Shown here piece after piece: positions 26,727 to 36,460 of a stretch of DNA of 64,000 nucleotides. The notes beneath the pieces were generated by a model that was not told the DNA's origin, did not search any database, and saw only the letters and a program-made list of their open reading frames with translations. Within the stretch, counting starts at the first letter, position 1, and each line of letters opens with the position of its first letter. The stretch is from Virgisporangium aliadipatigenens (GTDB taxonomy: Bacteria > Actinomycetota > Actinomycetes > Mycobacteriales > Micromonosporaceae), in the NCBI RefSeq assembly GCF_016863615.1, contig NZ_BOPF01000006.1, forward strand, positions 186,001 to 250,000, given 5' to 3'. The position numbers and the translations under genes are program-made.

Positions 26727-26789
26727 CAAGTGGTGGGGACATCCGCAGCTCAAACGCGCGCCGTGACCTGCATATCGCCCCACCACTTG
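26727..26789. terminator. Inverted repeat between convergent genes
   Basis: CAAGTGGTGGGG (26727-26738) and CCCCACCACTTG (26778-26789) are perfect 12-bp inverted copies separated by 39 bases, filling the space between the KstD-like stop and the tandem TetR stop. The loop is long for a simple terminator. Confidence 0.45.
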
Positions 26790-26791
26790 GG

Positions 26792-28012
26792 TCAGCTACC
26801 GAGGGCGGCCGTCATCAGGGTCGGCAGGGCGTCGACCCGCTTCGCGTACCGGCGGGTGCGGGTCAGGTCGTTGGCGATGCCGAGGGCGGCGTGCGTGACG
26901 ACCGTGGCCTCCCGCCGGTCCAGCCCTGGGTGGACCGTGCGTAACAGGCCGGCCCAGCGGGACACGTAGTCGCGCTGGCACTGGAGCAGCTCCGCCCGGT
27001 GCCCGTCGTCGAGGTGCGCCGTGTCGATCGAGAACGCCACCGTCAGGTCCGGCGACCCGGTCAGCGCCCGCACGTACGACTCCGCGAGCAGGCGCAGCGC
27101 CGCGGCGGCCCGCGCGTCATCGCTTCCGGGGGAGGCGGCCACGGCGTGCATGATGCGGTCGGCGTCGGCGGCGAGCCGGTCGGCGGCACGGCGGGCGATC
27201 GCGTCGAGGATGGCCGGCTTGCCGGAGAAGTGGCGGTACAGGCTGGGCCCGGCGATGCCGACCGCCCGGCCGATGTCGCTCATCGTGACGGCCGCGAACC
27301 CGTGCCGGTGGAACAGCCCGGCCGCCGCCGTGAGGATCAGCTCGCGCCGCGACGGCTCGGCGAGGAGAGCGCCCGGCGCGTCCGCCCCCGGGGACGGCCC
27401 GACCGGATGCGCTCCCACCGGCACGCCCGGCCGCGCTGCCGCCTGCGCCGGCCCTCCCGGGAGCGGCTGCGACGCGGCGAGTACGCGCTCGGCGACGGCC
27501 GACAGGAGAGCCACGAACCGGGTGCGGGCGAGCGTCGTGTGGTGCGCCGACACGCTGCCGAAGACCGCGATCGCCGCGCCGCCGAGCAGGTCGGCCGCAT
27601 CGGCGGACAGCTCGGGCCGGTGCACCCGCAGCACCCGCACCCAGATCGCGAGCGTGGCGGCGTAGCGCCGGCCGATGGCCCGCCGCTGCTCGGGGGAGAG
27701 GTGCCGGCCCTCGGTGCGCCAGAGCGCGCCGGCGTCGCGGCGTTCGACGGCCACGGCCGCGGCGGAACGCACGAGCGCCGCCAGGTCCAGCCCGGCGTCG
27801 ACCGCCGCGTGCGTCTCGCCCGCCGCGCGCAGCAGTACCTCGGCGAGGAGCGCGCGCTTGTCGGGGAAGTGCCGGTAGACGGCCGGCCCGCTGAGGCCCA
27901 CGGCGGCGCCGATGTCGGCCACGGTCACCGCGTCGAACCCGCGCGCACCGAACAGCGCGGCCGCGGCGTCGATCAGCCGCGCCCGGCGGTCCGTCCGCGC
28001 CGAGGTGCTCAT
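26792..28012 (-). CDS. Tandem (double) TetR-family regulator
   Basis: 406 residues containing two complete TetR units in one chain. Unit 1 has its helix-turn-helix at about 28-53 ([23 protein letters not shown]); unit 2 at about 240-265 ([23 protein letters not shown]). A Pro/Ala/Gly-rich linker around 182-212 joins them. The two DNA-binding motifs resemble each other (ADIG.AVG..GP..YRHF), pointing to internal duplication. One chain may mimic a TetR dimer. It is divergent from fadA/fadB and the intergenic region holds a perfect palindrome, so it probably represses fatty-acid oxidation genes; acyl-CoA as ligand is inference. Confidence 0.88.
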   Translation of the reverse strand: MSTSARTDRRARLIDAAAALFGARGFDAVTVADIGAAVGLSGPAVYRHFPDKRALLAEVLLRAAGETHAAVDAGLDLAALVRSAAAVAVERRDAGALWRTEGRHLSPEQRRAIGRRYAATLAIWVRVLRVHRPELSADAADLLGGAAIAVFGSVSAHHTTLARTRFVALLSAVAERVLAASQPLPGGPAQAAARPGVPVGAHPVGPSPGADAPGALLAEPSRRELILTAAAGLFHRHGFAAVTMSDIGRAVGIAGPSLYRHFSGKPAILDAIARRAADRLAADADRIMHAVAASPGSDDARAAAALRLLAESYVRALTGSPDLTVAFSIDTAHLDDGHRAELLQCQRDYVSRWAGLLRTVHPGLDRREATVVTHAALGIANDLTRTRRYAKRVDALPTLMTAALGS

Positions 28013-28052
28013 GGTGAGCCCAGTTTAGCGGCATCGGATCACCCGGATGCGG

Positions 28053-28103
28053 TTGACAACATAGGTTCGGGCGCGCGAATGTTAATCGCGATTAGCAGGA
28101 GGT
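28053..28103 (+). promoter_or_regulatory. fadAB promoter and operator
   Basis: TTGACA (28053-28058) with GAATGT (28077-28082) 18 bases later, the perfect 12-bp palindrome TAATCGCGATTA (28083-28094) directly on the expected transcript start, then AGGAGGT (28097-28103). The palindrome is a likely site for the divergent tandem TetR protein. Confidence 0.6.
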
Positions 28104-28111
28104 GGGTCGTC

Positions 28112-29320
<1,209 letters not shown>

Positions 29321-29321
29321 C

Positions 29322-31481
29322 ATGGGCACCATCCGCTGGGACCGCGACGACGCGGGCATCGTGACGCTCACGCTCGACGACCCCGACCAGTCCGCCAACA
29401 CGATGAACGCCGCCTTCCGCGCGTCGCTCGCCGAGACGGTGGACCGGCTGGAGGCCGAGCGCGACACGATCACCGGCGTCGTGGTGACCTCCGCGAAGAA
29501 GACCTTCTTCGCCGGCGGCGACCTCAAGGACCTCATCCGCATCACCCCGGAGCACGCCGCCGAGGCCACCGCGTCCGGCCAGGCCATGAAGGCGCAGTTC
29601 CGCCGCCTGGAGACCCTGGGGCGGCCGGTCGTCGCGGCCATCAACGGCGCCGCGCTCGGCGGCGGCCTGGAGATCGCCCTCGCCTGCCACCACCGCATCG
29701 TCGCCGACCGGCCCGGCACCGTGATCGGCCTGCCGGAGGTGACGCTCGGCCTGCTGCCCGGCGGCGGCGGGATCGTGCGCACGGTGCGGCTGCTCGGCAT
29801 CCAGGAGGCGCTGACCAGCGTCCTGCTGCGCGGCCAGCGGCACAAGCCGGCCGCGGCGCTGCGGATCGGCCTCGTGCACGAGGTCGTCGACGCCGACGCG
29901 GACCTCGTGGGCCGGGCCAAGGGGTGGATCGCGGCCAACCCGACCGGCGGTGTGCAGCCGTGGGACCGGGAGGGCTACCGGATGCCGGGCGGCACGCCGT
30001 CGAGCCCGAAGCTCGCGCAGACGCTGCCCGCCATGCCGGCGCTGCTGCGCAAGGAGCTCAAGGGTGCGCCGATGCCGGCGCCGCGCGCCATCCTGGCCGC
30101 CGCCGTCGAGGGCGCCATGGTCGACGTGGACACCGCGGGGATCATCGAGACGCGCTACTTCGTCAGCCTCGCCACCGGTCAGATCGCCAAGAACATGACG
30201 AAGGCGTTCTTCTTCGACCTCCAGCACATCAACTCTGGCGGCTCCCGTCCGCAGGGCCACGAGAAGTGGAAGGCGCGCAAGGTCGGCGTCCTCGGCGCGG
30301 GCATGATGGGCGCCGCGATCGCCTACGTGAGCGCCAAGGCCGGCATCGACGTGGTGCTCAAGGACGTCACCCTCGAGGGCGCCACTCAGGGCAAGGGCTA
30401 CGCGGTCAAGCTGGAGGAGAAGGCGCTCAAGCGGGGCCGCACCGACGAGGCCACCTCGGCCGCCCTGCTCGCCCGCATCACGCCCACCGCCGACCCGAAG
30501 GACTTCGCCGGCGTCGACCTCGTCATCGAGGCCGTCTTCGAGGACCCGAAGCTCAAGCACGCCGTCTTCGCCGAGATCGAGGACGTCGTGGCGCCCGACG
30601 CGGTGCTCGGCTCCAACACCTCCACGCTGCCGATCACCGGCCTGGCGCAGGGCGTTCGGCGGCAGGAGGACTTCATCGGCATCCACTTCTTCTCGCCCGT
30701 CGACAAGATGCCGCTCGTGGAGATCATCCGCGGCGAGAAGACCTCCGACGCCACGCTCGCGAAGGTCTTCGACTACACGCTGCAGATCGGCAAGACGCCG
30801 ATCGTCGTCAACGACTCGCGCGGCTTCTTCACCAGCCGGGTCATCGGGACGTTCCTCAACGAGGCCGTCGCGGCGCTCGGCGAGGGCGTCGAGCCGGCGA
30901 CCATCGAGCAGGCGGGTGCGCAGGCGGGCTACCCGGCGCCGCCGTTGCAGCTGATGGACGAACTGACCCTGACGCTGCCGCGCCGGATCCGGCAGGCGAC
31001 CCGCGCGGCCGTGGAGGAGAGCGGCGGCACGTGGAAGGAACACCCGGCCGAGGCCGTCATCGACCGGATGGTCGAGGAGTTCGGGCGCGGCGGGCGGGCC
31101 GCCGGGGCGGGGTTCTACGAGTACGACGACCTCGGTGCGCGGGTCGGGCTGTGGCCGGGGCTGCGGCAGGCGTTCGGGGCGGGGCGGGTGCGCGTGTCCC
31201 CGGCCGAACTGGGCGAGCGGATGCTCTTCGCCGAGGCGCTGGAGACCGTGCGCTGTGTCGACGAGGGCGTGCTGACGAGCGTTCCGGACGCCAACATCGG
31301 CTCGATCTTCGGCATCGGCTTCCCGGCGTGGACCGGCGGGGTGCTGCAGTACATCAACCAGTATCCGGGCGGCCTGTCCGGGTTCGTGGCCCGTGCGCGC
31401 GAGCTGGCGGCGGCGTACGGTGACCGGTTCGCGCCGCCGCAGTCCCTTGTGGACATGGCCGAGAAGGGCGAGGAATTCTGA
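29322..31481 (+). CDS. fadB: FadB-type enoyl-CoA hydratase / 3-hydroxyacyl-CoA dehydrogenase
   Basis: 719 residues. N-terminal crotonase domain with FFAGGDLKDL near 61-70 and INGAALGGGLEIALACHHRI near 107-126; the dehydrogenase Rossmann fold begins VGVLGAGMMGAAIA near 321-334 and FFSPVDKMPLVEII is near 458-471. The C-terminal domains (DSRGFFTSRVIGTFLNEA and beyond) complete the multifunctional protein. Hydrates enoyl-CoA and oxidises the 3-hydroxyacyl-CoA with NAD. Partner of the upstream thiolase. GGAGCG precedes ATG 29322. Confidence 0.93.
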   Translation: MGTIRWDRDDAGIVTLTLDDPDQSANTMNAAFRASLAETVDRLEAERDTITGVVVTSAKKTFFAGGDLKDLIRITPEHAAEATASGQAMKAQFRRLETLGRPVVAAINGAALGGGLEIALACHHRIVADRPGTVIGLPEVTLGLLPGGGGIVRTVRLLGIQEALTSVLLRGQRHKPAAALRIGLVHEVVDADADLVGRAKGWIAANPTGGVQPWDREGYRMPGGTPSSPKLAQTLPAMPALLRKELKGAPMPAPRAILAAAVEGAMVDVDTAGIIETRYFVSLATGQIAKNMTKAFFFDLQHINSGGSRPQGHEKWKARKVGVLGAGMMGAAIAYVSAKAGIDVVLKDVTLEGATQGKGYAVKLEEKALKRGRTDEATSAALLARITPTADPKDFAGVDLVIEAVFEDPKLKHAVFAEIEDVVAPDAVLGSNTSTLPITGLAQGVRRQEDFIGIHFFSPVDKMPLVEIIRGEKTSDATLAKVFDYTLQIGKTPIVVNDSRGFFTSRVIGTFLNEAVAALGEGVEPATIEQAGAQAGYPAPPLQLMDELTLTLPRRIRQATRAAVEESGGTWKEHPAEAVIDRMVEEFGRGGRAAGAGFYEYDDLGARVGLWPGLRQAFGAGRVRVSPAELGERMLFAEALETVRCVDEGVLTSVPDANIGSIFGIGFPAWTGGVLQYINQYPGGLSGFVARARELAAAYGDRFAPPQSLVDMAEKGEEF

Positions 31482-31495
31482 CCGGAAAGACCAGA

Positions 31496-31501
31496 TAGGG
31501 T
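31496..31501 (+). promoter_or_regulatory. -10 box for a probable leaderless transcript
   Basis: TAGGGT is followed by eight bases and a GTG start at 31510 without a ribosome site in between (CAATCCCC), the arrangement of a leaderless actinobacterial gene. No good -35 is visible. Confidence 0.4.
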
Positions 31502-31509
31502 CAATCCCC

Positions 31510-32385
31510 GTGGATGACACGACCAGCGGCGCCCGGGGCGCGTGGGAAGCGGAGCAGACCGCCGGATTCGGTGTGCTGCTCGGGCGGCCGTTCGCGGCGT
31601 TCGATCCGGCGGGTGCTTACGCGCTGTACTACCGCAACGTGCACGCCCCCGGGCCGCTGTTCGAGCGGCTCGGGCACGCCGACGACCTGGGTCTCGTGCT
31701 GCGCCCCGGCGGCTACGAACGGCCGGCCGCGCTCACCGTCTGCCTCGACCGTTCCTGGGGACTGGACCTGGGGCGTTCCGAGTTCGAGTTCGACAACGTG
31801 ACCGACGAGCCGCTGCGCAACGCGTTGGCGTGGCTGCCCGATTCGGCGTTCCTCGACAAGGAACGGGCGACACTGCACGGCCGGGAGCTGGCGACGGCCC
31901 TGGCCATCCACGGCGTCCGTCCGGCACACGTGGCGGCGGCGGTGAAGGCCGGCACCGCCCAGGTCGCGATGACGCTGCGGGTCGCCACCGACGGCACACT
32001 GCGCGCCGCGATGACCGCCGCGACCCGCACCGGCGCCGGCCCCGAGGGCCTGCGTCCCGTGCAGGAGGAGGCCGGGCTGGTCCCGTTCGCCGTGGCGCTC
32101 TTCACCGACCCGGAGGGAGAGCCCGCGCCGGGGATCGCGGCGGCCCGCGACCGCGTGCTGGCCCCGGTCGCCGATCCGCGCCTGCGCGCCCACCTGTGGT
32201 CGCCCTACCTGGACCGGGTGTGGGACCGCGCCGACGACGGCACGCTCACCGGTGCCGACCCGGCCGGCCGCTTCCGCACGCTCGCCCAGCGCACCGGTGC
32301 CGTCTTCGTCGCCGCGTGGGACCTGGCCTACTACGGCGAACTGTCGCTGGCGGTAGTCCAGACGGGCGGATCCGCTCCCCGGTAA
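31510..32385 (+). CDS. Hypothetical protein, possible leaderless gene
   Basis: 291 residues from GTG 31510; not recognised. It is soluble and acidic without signal peptide or membrane segment. Notable stretches are LGRPFAAFDPAGAYALYYRNVH near residues 22-43, ALTVCLDRSWGLDLG near 75-89 and a C-terminal FVAAWDLAYYGELSLAVVQTGG. Codon usage and G+C match the surroundings. It sits alone between fadB and the STAS operon, with 28 bases to fadB, so it may also be read from the fad transcript. Confidence 0.7.
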   Translation: MDDTTSGARGAWEAEQTAGFGVLLGRPFAAFDPAGAYALYYRNVHAPGPLFERLGHADDLGLVLRPGGYERPAALTVCLDRSWGLDLGRSEFEFDNVTDEPLRNALAWLPDSAFLDKERATLHGRELATALAIHGVRPAHVAAAVKAGTAQVAMTLRVATDGTLRAAMTAATRTGAGPEGLRPVQEEAGLVPFAVALFTDPEGEPAPGIAAARDRVLAPVADPRLRAHLWSPYLDRVWDRADDGTLTGADPAGRFRTLAQRTGAVFVAAWDLAYYGELSLAVVQTGGSAPR

Positions 32386-32466
32386 CCGCAACTTGCAAAC
32401 CCTGTGGCCCGCGGGTGCCATGATGTGCACGCACACGACCGTGGCGAACGCGAAGGGAGTGCTACG

Positions 32467-32781
32467 GTGCGGTTCGAAGCCGAGACACACACCGAGGCGG
32501 GACGGGTGGTCGTGACGCTCAGCGGGGAGTGCGACCTCGACTCACGCGAACGTCTCTCGTCGATCCTGCACTCCGCCGTCGACAGCGGGCCGGTCGTCTA
32601 CGTCGACCTCGCCGACCTGCACTTCCTGGACTCCAGCGGCGTGCACGGCCTCGTCGAGGGGCATCACGCCGCCGTGCGCAACGGCAAGCGGCTCTACGTG
32701 CGCAACGCCGGTGGCGCCGTCGCGCACGTTCTGGACATCACCGGGGTGGGCGAGCTGCTCCGCGCGCCGGCGCGGGACTGA
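32467..32781 (+). CDS. STAS-domain anti-sigma factor antagonist
   Basis: 104 residues, one STAS domain. VVVTLSGECDLDSRERL near 14-30 and YVDLADLHFLDSSGVHGLVEGH near 43-64 match RsbV/SpoIIAA; the phosphorylated Ser should be Ser56 in LDSSG. In the unphosphorylated form it binds the anti-sigma factor and frees the sigma factor. GTG 32467 follows AAGGGAG. Its stop overlaps the start of the anti-sigma gene (TGATG), so the two are co-translated. Confidence 0.9.
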   Translation: MRFEAETHTEAGRVVVTLSGECDLDSRERLSSILHSAVDSGPVVYVDLADLHFLDSSGVHGLVEGHHAAVRNGKRLYVRNAGGAVAHVLDITGVGELLRAPARD

Positions 32782-33170
32782 TGGCGCACCGACCCGTCGT
32801 GTCCGACACGATCCCCTACGCGGACGCCGCCGACCTGGCGGCGGTGCGGGCGTTCGTGCGCGCCCGGGCGCTCTCGCTGGGGCTGTCGGACGAACGGGTC
32901 GAGCTGCTGCTCCTGGCCGTCAACGAGCTGACCACCAACACCGTGCAGCACACCGACGGCGGCGGCCACGTGCGGGTGTGGGCCGACACGGAACACCTCG
33001 TCTGCGACGTGATCGACGGCGGGCCGGTGCCGGTGTTCGGGCGGTCGATGCCGTCCGCCGACGCGACCCGCGGGCGGGGCCTCGCCATCGTCGAACGCAT
33101 CTGCGACAAGGTGAGCGCCATCCCGGTCCCCGACGGGACGATGGTCAGCCTGCGGCTGCGTCGCCGTTGA
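32781..33170 (+). CDS. Anti-sigma regulatory kinase (RsbW-like HATPase)
   Basis: 129 residues, GHKL ATPase fold. The N box is LAVNELTTNTVQH near 46-58 (Glu50, Asn54) and the glycine-rich lid GRGLAIVERICD near 97-108. This type phosphorylates the STAS antagonist and sequesters a sigma factor. No sigma gene lies beside it. The last 26 bases overlap the convergent PP2C gene. Confidence 0.88.
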   Translation: MAHRPVVSDTIPYADAADLAAVRAFVRARALSLGLSDERVELLLLAVNELTTNTVQHTDGGGHVRVWADTEHLVCDVIDGGPVPVFGRSMPSADATRGRGLAIVERICDKVSAIPVPDGTMVSLRLRRR

Positions 33171-34656
33171 CCCGCACGGCCAGCGTGCACGTGTCGTCGT
33201 GCGGGCTGGCCCGGTGCAGCAGGTCCCGGAGGCGTTTCAACGGCGCGGCGCCGGGCTCGGCGGAGACCTCCGACAGGTGCCGCAGGACGTGTGCGAGCCG
33301 GTCGTCGGCGCGGCGTTCGATCAGGCCGTCGGTGTAGAAGAGGACCAGGTCGGCCGGCTCCAGGCGGGGTGCCAGCACCGGATAGCGCGCGCCGGCGTCG
33401 GCCCCCAGCAGCAGCCCGTCCGGGCGGCCCAGCTCGCGGGTGCTGCCGGCGCGGGCGAGCAGCGGCGGCAGGTGCCCGGCGCGGGCCCAGGCCAGCGTGC
33501 GGGTCGCCGGGTCGTACACCGCGACGGCGGCGGTCGCCGTGATGCCCAGTTGCAGGCAGAGCCGGTTCAGGTGGGCGAGGAGCGTGCCGGGGTCGAGGAT
33601 GCCGATCGACAGCCACGCGATGAGCGAGAACCGCAGGTGCGCCATGCCGTTCGCCGCGTCGAGCCCGTGGCCGGCGACGTCGCCGACCGCGAGGGCCACG
33701 TGCCCGTCGGGCAGCGTCTGCGCGTGGTACCAGTCGCCGCCGACCCGCACCGTGCTCTCGGCGGGCAGGTAGTTGACGACGGCGTCCAGGCCGGCGAGTG
33801 CGAACGGCTCGCGCGGCACCGGCTGGATCAGGCGCTGCACCTGTGCGGCGAGGCGGTGTTCGGCCAGCGCCGTCATCTCGCGGGTGCGCAGCTGATCGTT
33901 GAGCAGCTCGATGGTGGTGCGCGAGTCGACGCGGGCCGTCACGTCCTGCACGACCGAGTAGATCTTCACCGGGTTGCCCTCGCCGTCCCGGGCGACCTCG
34001 GAGATGATCCGCAGGTGCTTGACGCCGCCGGCGATGCGGAAGCGCACGGTGACGTCGGAGGCGCCGTCGCTGTCCAGCCCCTGCCACGCCGCCTCGGCGA
34101 GCCCGCGGTCGTCGGGCTCCATCATCGCGGCCTGCTCGGTGCGCGGCAGCGGCCCCTGCTCCGTGGTGCGTTCGAAGATCCGGTACATGCCGGGGGACCA
34201 GCTGACCCGCGCGCTCGTCAGGTCGAACTCGGACCAGCCGAGGTTGCCCAGCGCCTCCGTGTTCTCCAGCCGGCGCTGCGCCTCGTCGAGCCGGTGCCAC
34301 CACAGCAGTACCCCGCCCAGCACCGGATGCGTGGAGACCTCGAACCGGGAATCGGCCACCACACCGGCCCGGCTCTCCACGTGCCGGTACTCGGTCGGCC
34401 CGCCGGGAACCCCGTCGCGCGCCGTCCGGCAGAACATGTCCCACAGGACGCTGCCGGCGATGTCCGGGTACAGCTCGGTGAGCAGCCGGCCGGCGCGCGT
34501 CGTGCCCCGGCCGTAGACGTCGCCCTCCTGGGCGCTGACGGCGACCAGCCGGAAGTCGGCGATCGCGCCGTCGGCGCCGGTGACCGGGCGCAGCCAGGTG
34601 CAGCCGGCGGGCAGGACGGCGACCAGCTCGCGGATTGCCGCCTCGCCGTCCGTCAT
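33145..34656 (-). CDS. PAS-containing PP2C (SpoIIE/RsbU-type) phosphatase
   Basis: 503 residues. The N-terminal half holds one or two PAS-like folds (WSEFDLTSARVSWSPGMYRIFERTTEQ near 146-172 and RFRIAGGVKHLRIISEVARDGEGNPVKIYSVVQDVTAR near 209-246), then a coiled helix and a SpoIIE domain: STVRVGGDWYHAQTLPDGHVALAVGDVAGHGLDAA near 308-342, with metal-binding Asp residues in GDWY and GDVAGHG, and FYTDGLIERR near 432-441. It should dephosphorylate the STAS antagonist in response to a PAS-bound signal, completing a partner-switching module with the two convergent genes. Start ATG 34656. Confidence 0.9.
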   Translation of the reverse strand: MTDGEAAIRELVAVLPAGCTWLRPVTGADGAIADFRLVAVSAQEGDVYGRGTTRAGRLLTELYPDIAGSVLWDMFCRTARDGVPGGPTEYRHVESRAGVVADSRFEVSTHPVLGGVLLWWHRLDEAQRRLENTEALGNLGWSEFDLTSARVSWSPGMYRIFERTTEQGPLPRTEQAAMMEPDDRGLAEAAWQGLDSDGASDVTVRFRIAGGVKHLRIISEVARDGEGNPVKIYSVVQDVTARVDSRTTIELLNDQLRTREMTALAEHRLAAQVQRLIQPVPREPFALAGLDAVVNYLPAESTVRVGGDWYHAQTLPDGHVALAVGDVAGHGLDAANGMAHLRFSLIAWLSIGILDPGTLLAHLNRLCLQLGITATAAVAVYDPATRTLAWARAGHLPPLLARAGSTRELGRPDGLLLGADAGARYPVLAPRLEPADLVLFYTDGLIERRADDRLAHVLRHLSEVSAEPGAAPLKRLRDLLHRASPHDDTCTLAVRVNGDAAAG

Positions 34657-34670
34657 GCGGGGAAGCCTAG

Positions 34671-34689
34671 CCGCACGGGTGTGAGCTCA
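34671..34689. repeat. Intergenic 19-bp motif, copy 1
   Basis: CCGCACGGGTGTGAGCTCA sits in the 45-bp gap between the PP2C and GNAT genes. Its reverse complement matches 49677-49695 at 18 of 19 positions and resembles the arms at 49610-49673. Confidence 0.6.
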
Positions 34690-34701
34690 CGGCCGTCGCA
34701 C

Positions 34702-35166
34702 TCACCCGGGTGTGAGTGCGCGGGTCATGTAGACGCTGTGCGGGTCCTCGCGGTAGTCGGCGAAGGGGGCGCAGAAGGTGAAGCCGTGCTTGGCGTAGAG
34801 GGCGCGGGCCGGGGCGAAGAAGTCGTCCGAGCCGGTCTCCAGGCTCAGCCGCCGGAACCCCATGCGCGTCGCCTCGGCGATGATGTGCGACAGCACCAGC
34901 GCGGCGATGCCGCTGCGGCGGCGTTCGGGGGCGGTGCGCATGGACTTGACCTCGGCGTGCGTGTCGTCGAGGCGCTTGAGCGCGCCGCAGCCGACGACCG
35001 CGTCGCCGTCCCGCACGGTCCAGAAGGTGACCTCCGGCCGGCGCAGCCCGTCGAGGTCGAGGGCGTGCTTGCTCTCCAGCGGCGTGATCTCGCGCATCTG
35101 CGCGAGATGGGCCTCCAGGAAGCCGGCGATCTCCGGCCCGGACAGGTCGTCCACCAGGATTTTCAC
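34702..35166 (-). CDS. GNAT-family N-acetyltransferase
   Basis: 154 residues. The acetyl-CoA pyrophosphate-binding loop is RTAPERRRSGIAALVLSHIIAEA near residues 77-99 (Q/RxxGxA form), preceded by VGCGALKRLDDTHAEVKSM; the tail LYAKHGFTFCAPFADYREDPHSVYMTR resembles ElaA/YncA-like acetyltransferases. GTG 35166 overlaps the stop of the DUF2855 gene (GTGA), so both are translated from one message. Substrate unknown. Confidence 0.85.
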   Translation of the reverse strand: MKILVDDLSGPEIAGFLEAHLAQMREITPLESKHALDLDGLRRPEVTFWTVRDGDAVVGCGALKRLDDTHAEVKSMRTAPERRRSGIAALVLSHIIAEATRMGFRRLSLETGSDDFFAPARALYAKHGFTFCAPFADYREDPHSVYMTRALTPG

Positions 35167-36218
35167 GGGAACGAGATTACGTTTCCGCTGCGCGGCGAGG
35201 TACGGCCGGCGAGTGTGTCGAGCCACACGGTGCGCAGCGCCTCGGGGCCGTGCGACACGGACAGGTCGACCCACGCGTCGACCCGGCCGCAGAAGCGCCG
35301 CCACGCCTCGCCGAACCGGGCGTCGAGCCCGTCGCGACCCCAGTCCACGGTGCGCTTGCGCATCTGCACCGGGGCGAAGAAGAACTCGCCGGCGTCGGCG
35401 ACGTTCGGCACCTGGCCGGTGAGCCCGACGGCGATGTCGCGCACGAGGTTGGCGCCGAAATGGCCGCGCAGCACCGCCCGCACGCCCGGCTGCCCGGACA
35501 GGTCGAGATAGGCGGTCGGGACGGAGGCGTCGAGCTCGTCGGCGCGTTCGTAGGGGAGGACGGCGTCGTAGCAGCCGAGCGCCTCGGTGAACGCCACGTT
35601 GCCCGGCGAGGTGAGCCCGACGACGCGCGGTCCCTTGCCGTGCAGTTCGAACGCCGCCGCGTAGGCGGTCTTGCTCGACGCCGACGACAGCACCAGGGCC
35701 CGCGCCCGGTGGAACTCGTTGTCGACGAGCTGGTCCGCCAGCATGAACGACGTGAAGAACAGCGGCCGGAACAGGATCAGCAGGTCCTCGCGTTCCGCCT
35801 CGTAGGCCGCGTCGCCGGTGGTCAGCGCGTACGCCAGGTACGGCGACGGCAGCTCGGCCCGGTGCGCCGCCCCGTCCCGGAACCCGCGCGAGTCCACCCG
35901 CACCGGCCGCACGACGAGATGCCCCGCAGAGGGCAGGTACCCGTAGTAGCGCTGCCCGACCTCGACGCCCTCGGTGGCGGAGGCCACCACGTCGGCGAAC
36001 CCCCACAGCGGCACCAGCCCCTGCGCGGGATCGCCGGCGGGAAAGTGTTCCCAGTACCGGAACGACTCGCCGAGCACCGCGTAGGTGACGTTGTTGGCGG
36101 TCATCCCGACGCGGTCGACCCGCAGGACGGCCTCACCGTCGGAGGGCGCCGGGACGGCCCGCTCCGTCAGGGTCGTGCGCGTCAGGTCGTCCCTCGCCAC
36201 CGCCAACGTCCAGCTCAT
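35163..36218 (-). CDS. DUF2855 family protein
   Basis: 351 residues matching the DUF2855 pattern: GEAVLRVDRVGMTANNVTYAVLG near 28-50, YWEHFPA, GLVPLWGFADVVAS near 68-81, LFFTSFMLAD near 153-162 and VLSSASSKTAYAAAFEL near 175-191. The fold resembles medium-chain dehydrogenases/quinone reductases (GroES-like plus Rossmann), but no zinc ligands are evident and function is not established. A TAAGAT box six bases upstream of the ATG (minus strand) hints at a leaderless transcript. Couples to the GNAT gene downstream. Confidence 0.82.
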   Translation of the reverse strand: MSWTLAVARDDLTRTTLTERAVPAPSDGEAVLRVDRVGMTANNVTYAVLGESFRYWEHFPAGDPAQGLVPLWGFADVVASATEGVEVGQRYYGYLPSAGHLVVRPVRVDSRGFRDGAAHRAELPSPYLAYALTTGDAAYEAEREDLLILFRPLFFTSFMLADQLVDNEFHRARALVLSSASSKTAYAAAFELHGKGPRVVGLTSPGNVAFTEALGCYDAVLPYERADELDASVPTAYLDLSGQPGVRAVLRGHFGANLVRDIAVGLTGQVPNVADAGEFFFAPVQMRKRTVDWGRDGLDARFGEAWRRFCGRVDAWVDLSVSHGPEALRTVWLDTLAGRTSPRSGNVISFP

Positions 36219-36460
36219 GAGCCGATCTTACGGAGGGAAAGACCAGAAAACGTTGCACCGCAAAGGTGAGCGACACCGGTATCACCTCGGTCTGCCCCCA
36301 CGCGGCGGCGCCGCCGACCGTGGCGAGGGCACAGATCCCGCCGCGGAGGAACGCCCGCCCGCTGAACTTCCGTTCTTCGCTCACCTACAGAAGTGAAGGC
36401 GGGCGGGCTGTTCCCCGGCTGTGTGCCGGCCCAGAAGAGCCCCTTGTAGACCGGTGGCCG

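Noticed and set aside
32816-34444. 542-codon ORF antisense or alternative frame across the phosphatase gene
   Set aside because: Arg/Ala/Pro-rich shadow without motifs; the PAS-PP2C frame explains the sequence fully.
36133-36384. 83-codon minus-strand ORF with a Tat-like start upstream of the DUF2855 gene
   Set aside because: It overlaps the real gene by 86 bases, has a single Arg instead of the twin-arginine pair, and its second half is just the other frame of DUF2855. The 242-bp gap here shows no other gene.
36415-36429. CCGGC-TGTGT-GCCGG hairpin upstream region as terminator
   Set aside because: A five-bp stem is expected by chance often in DNA of this composition.
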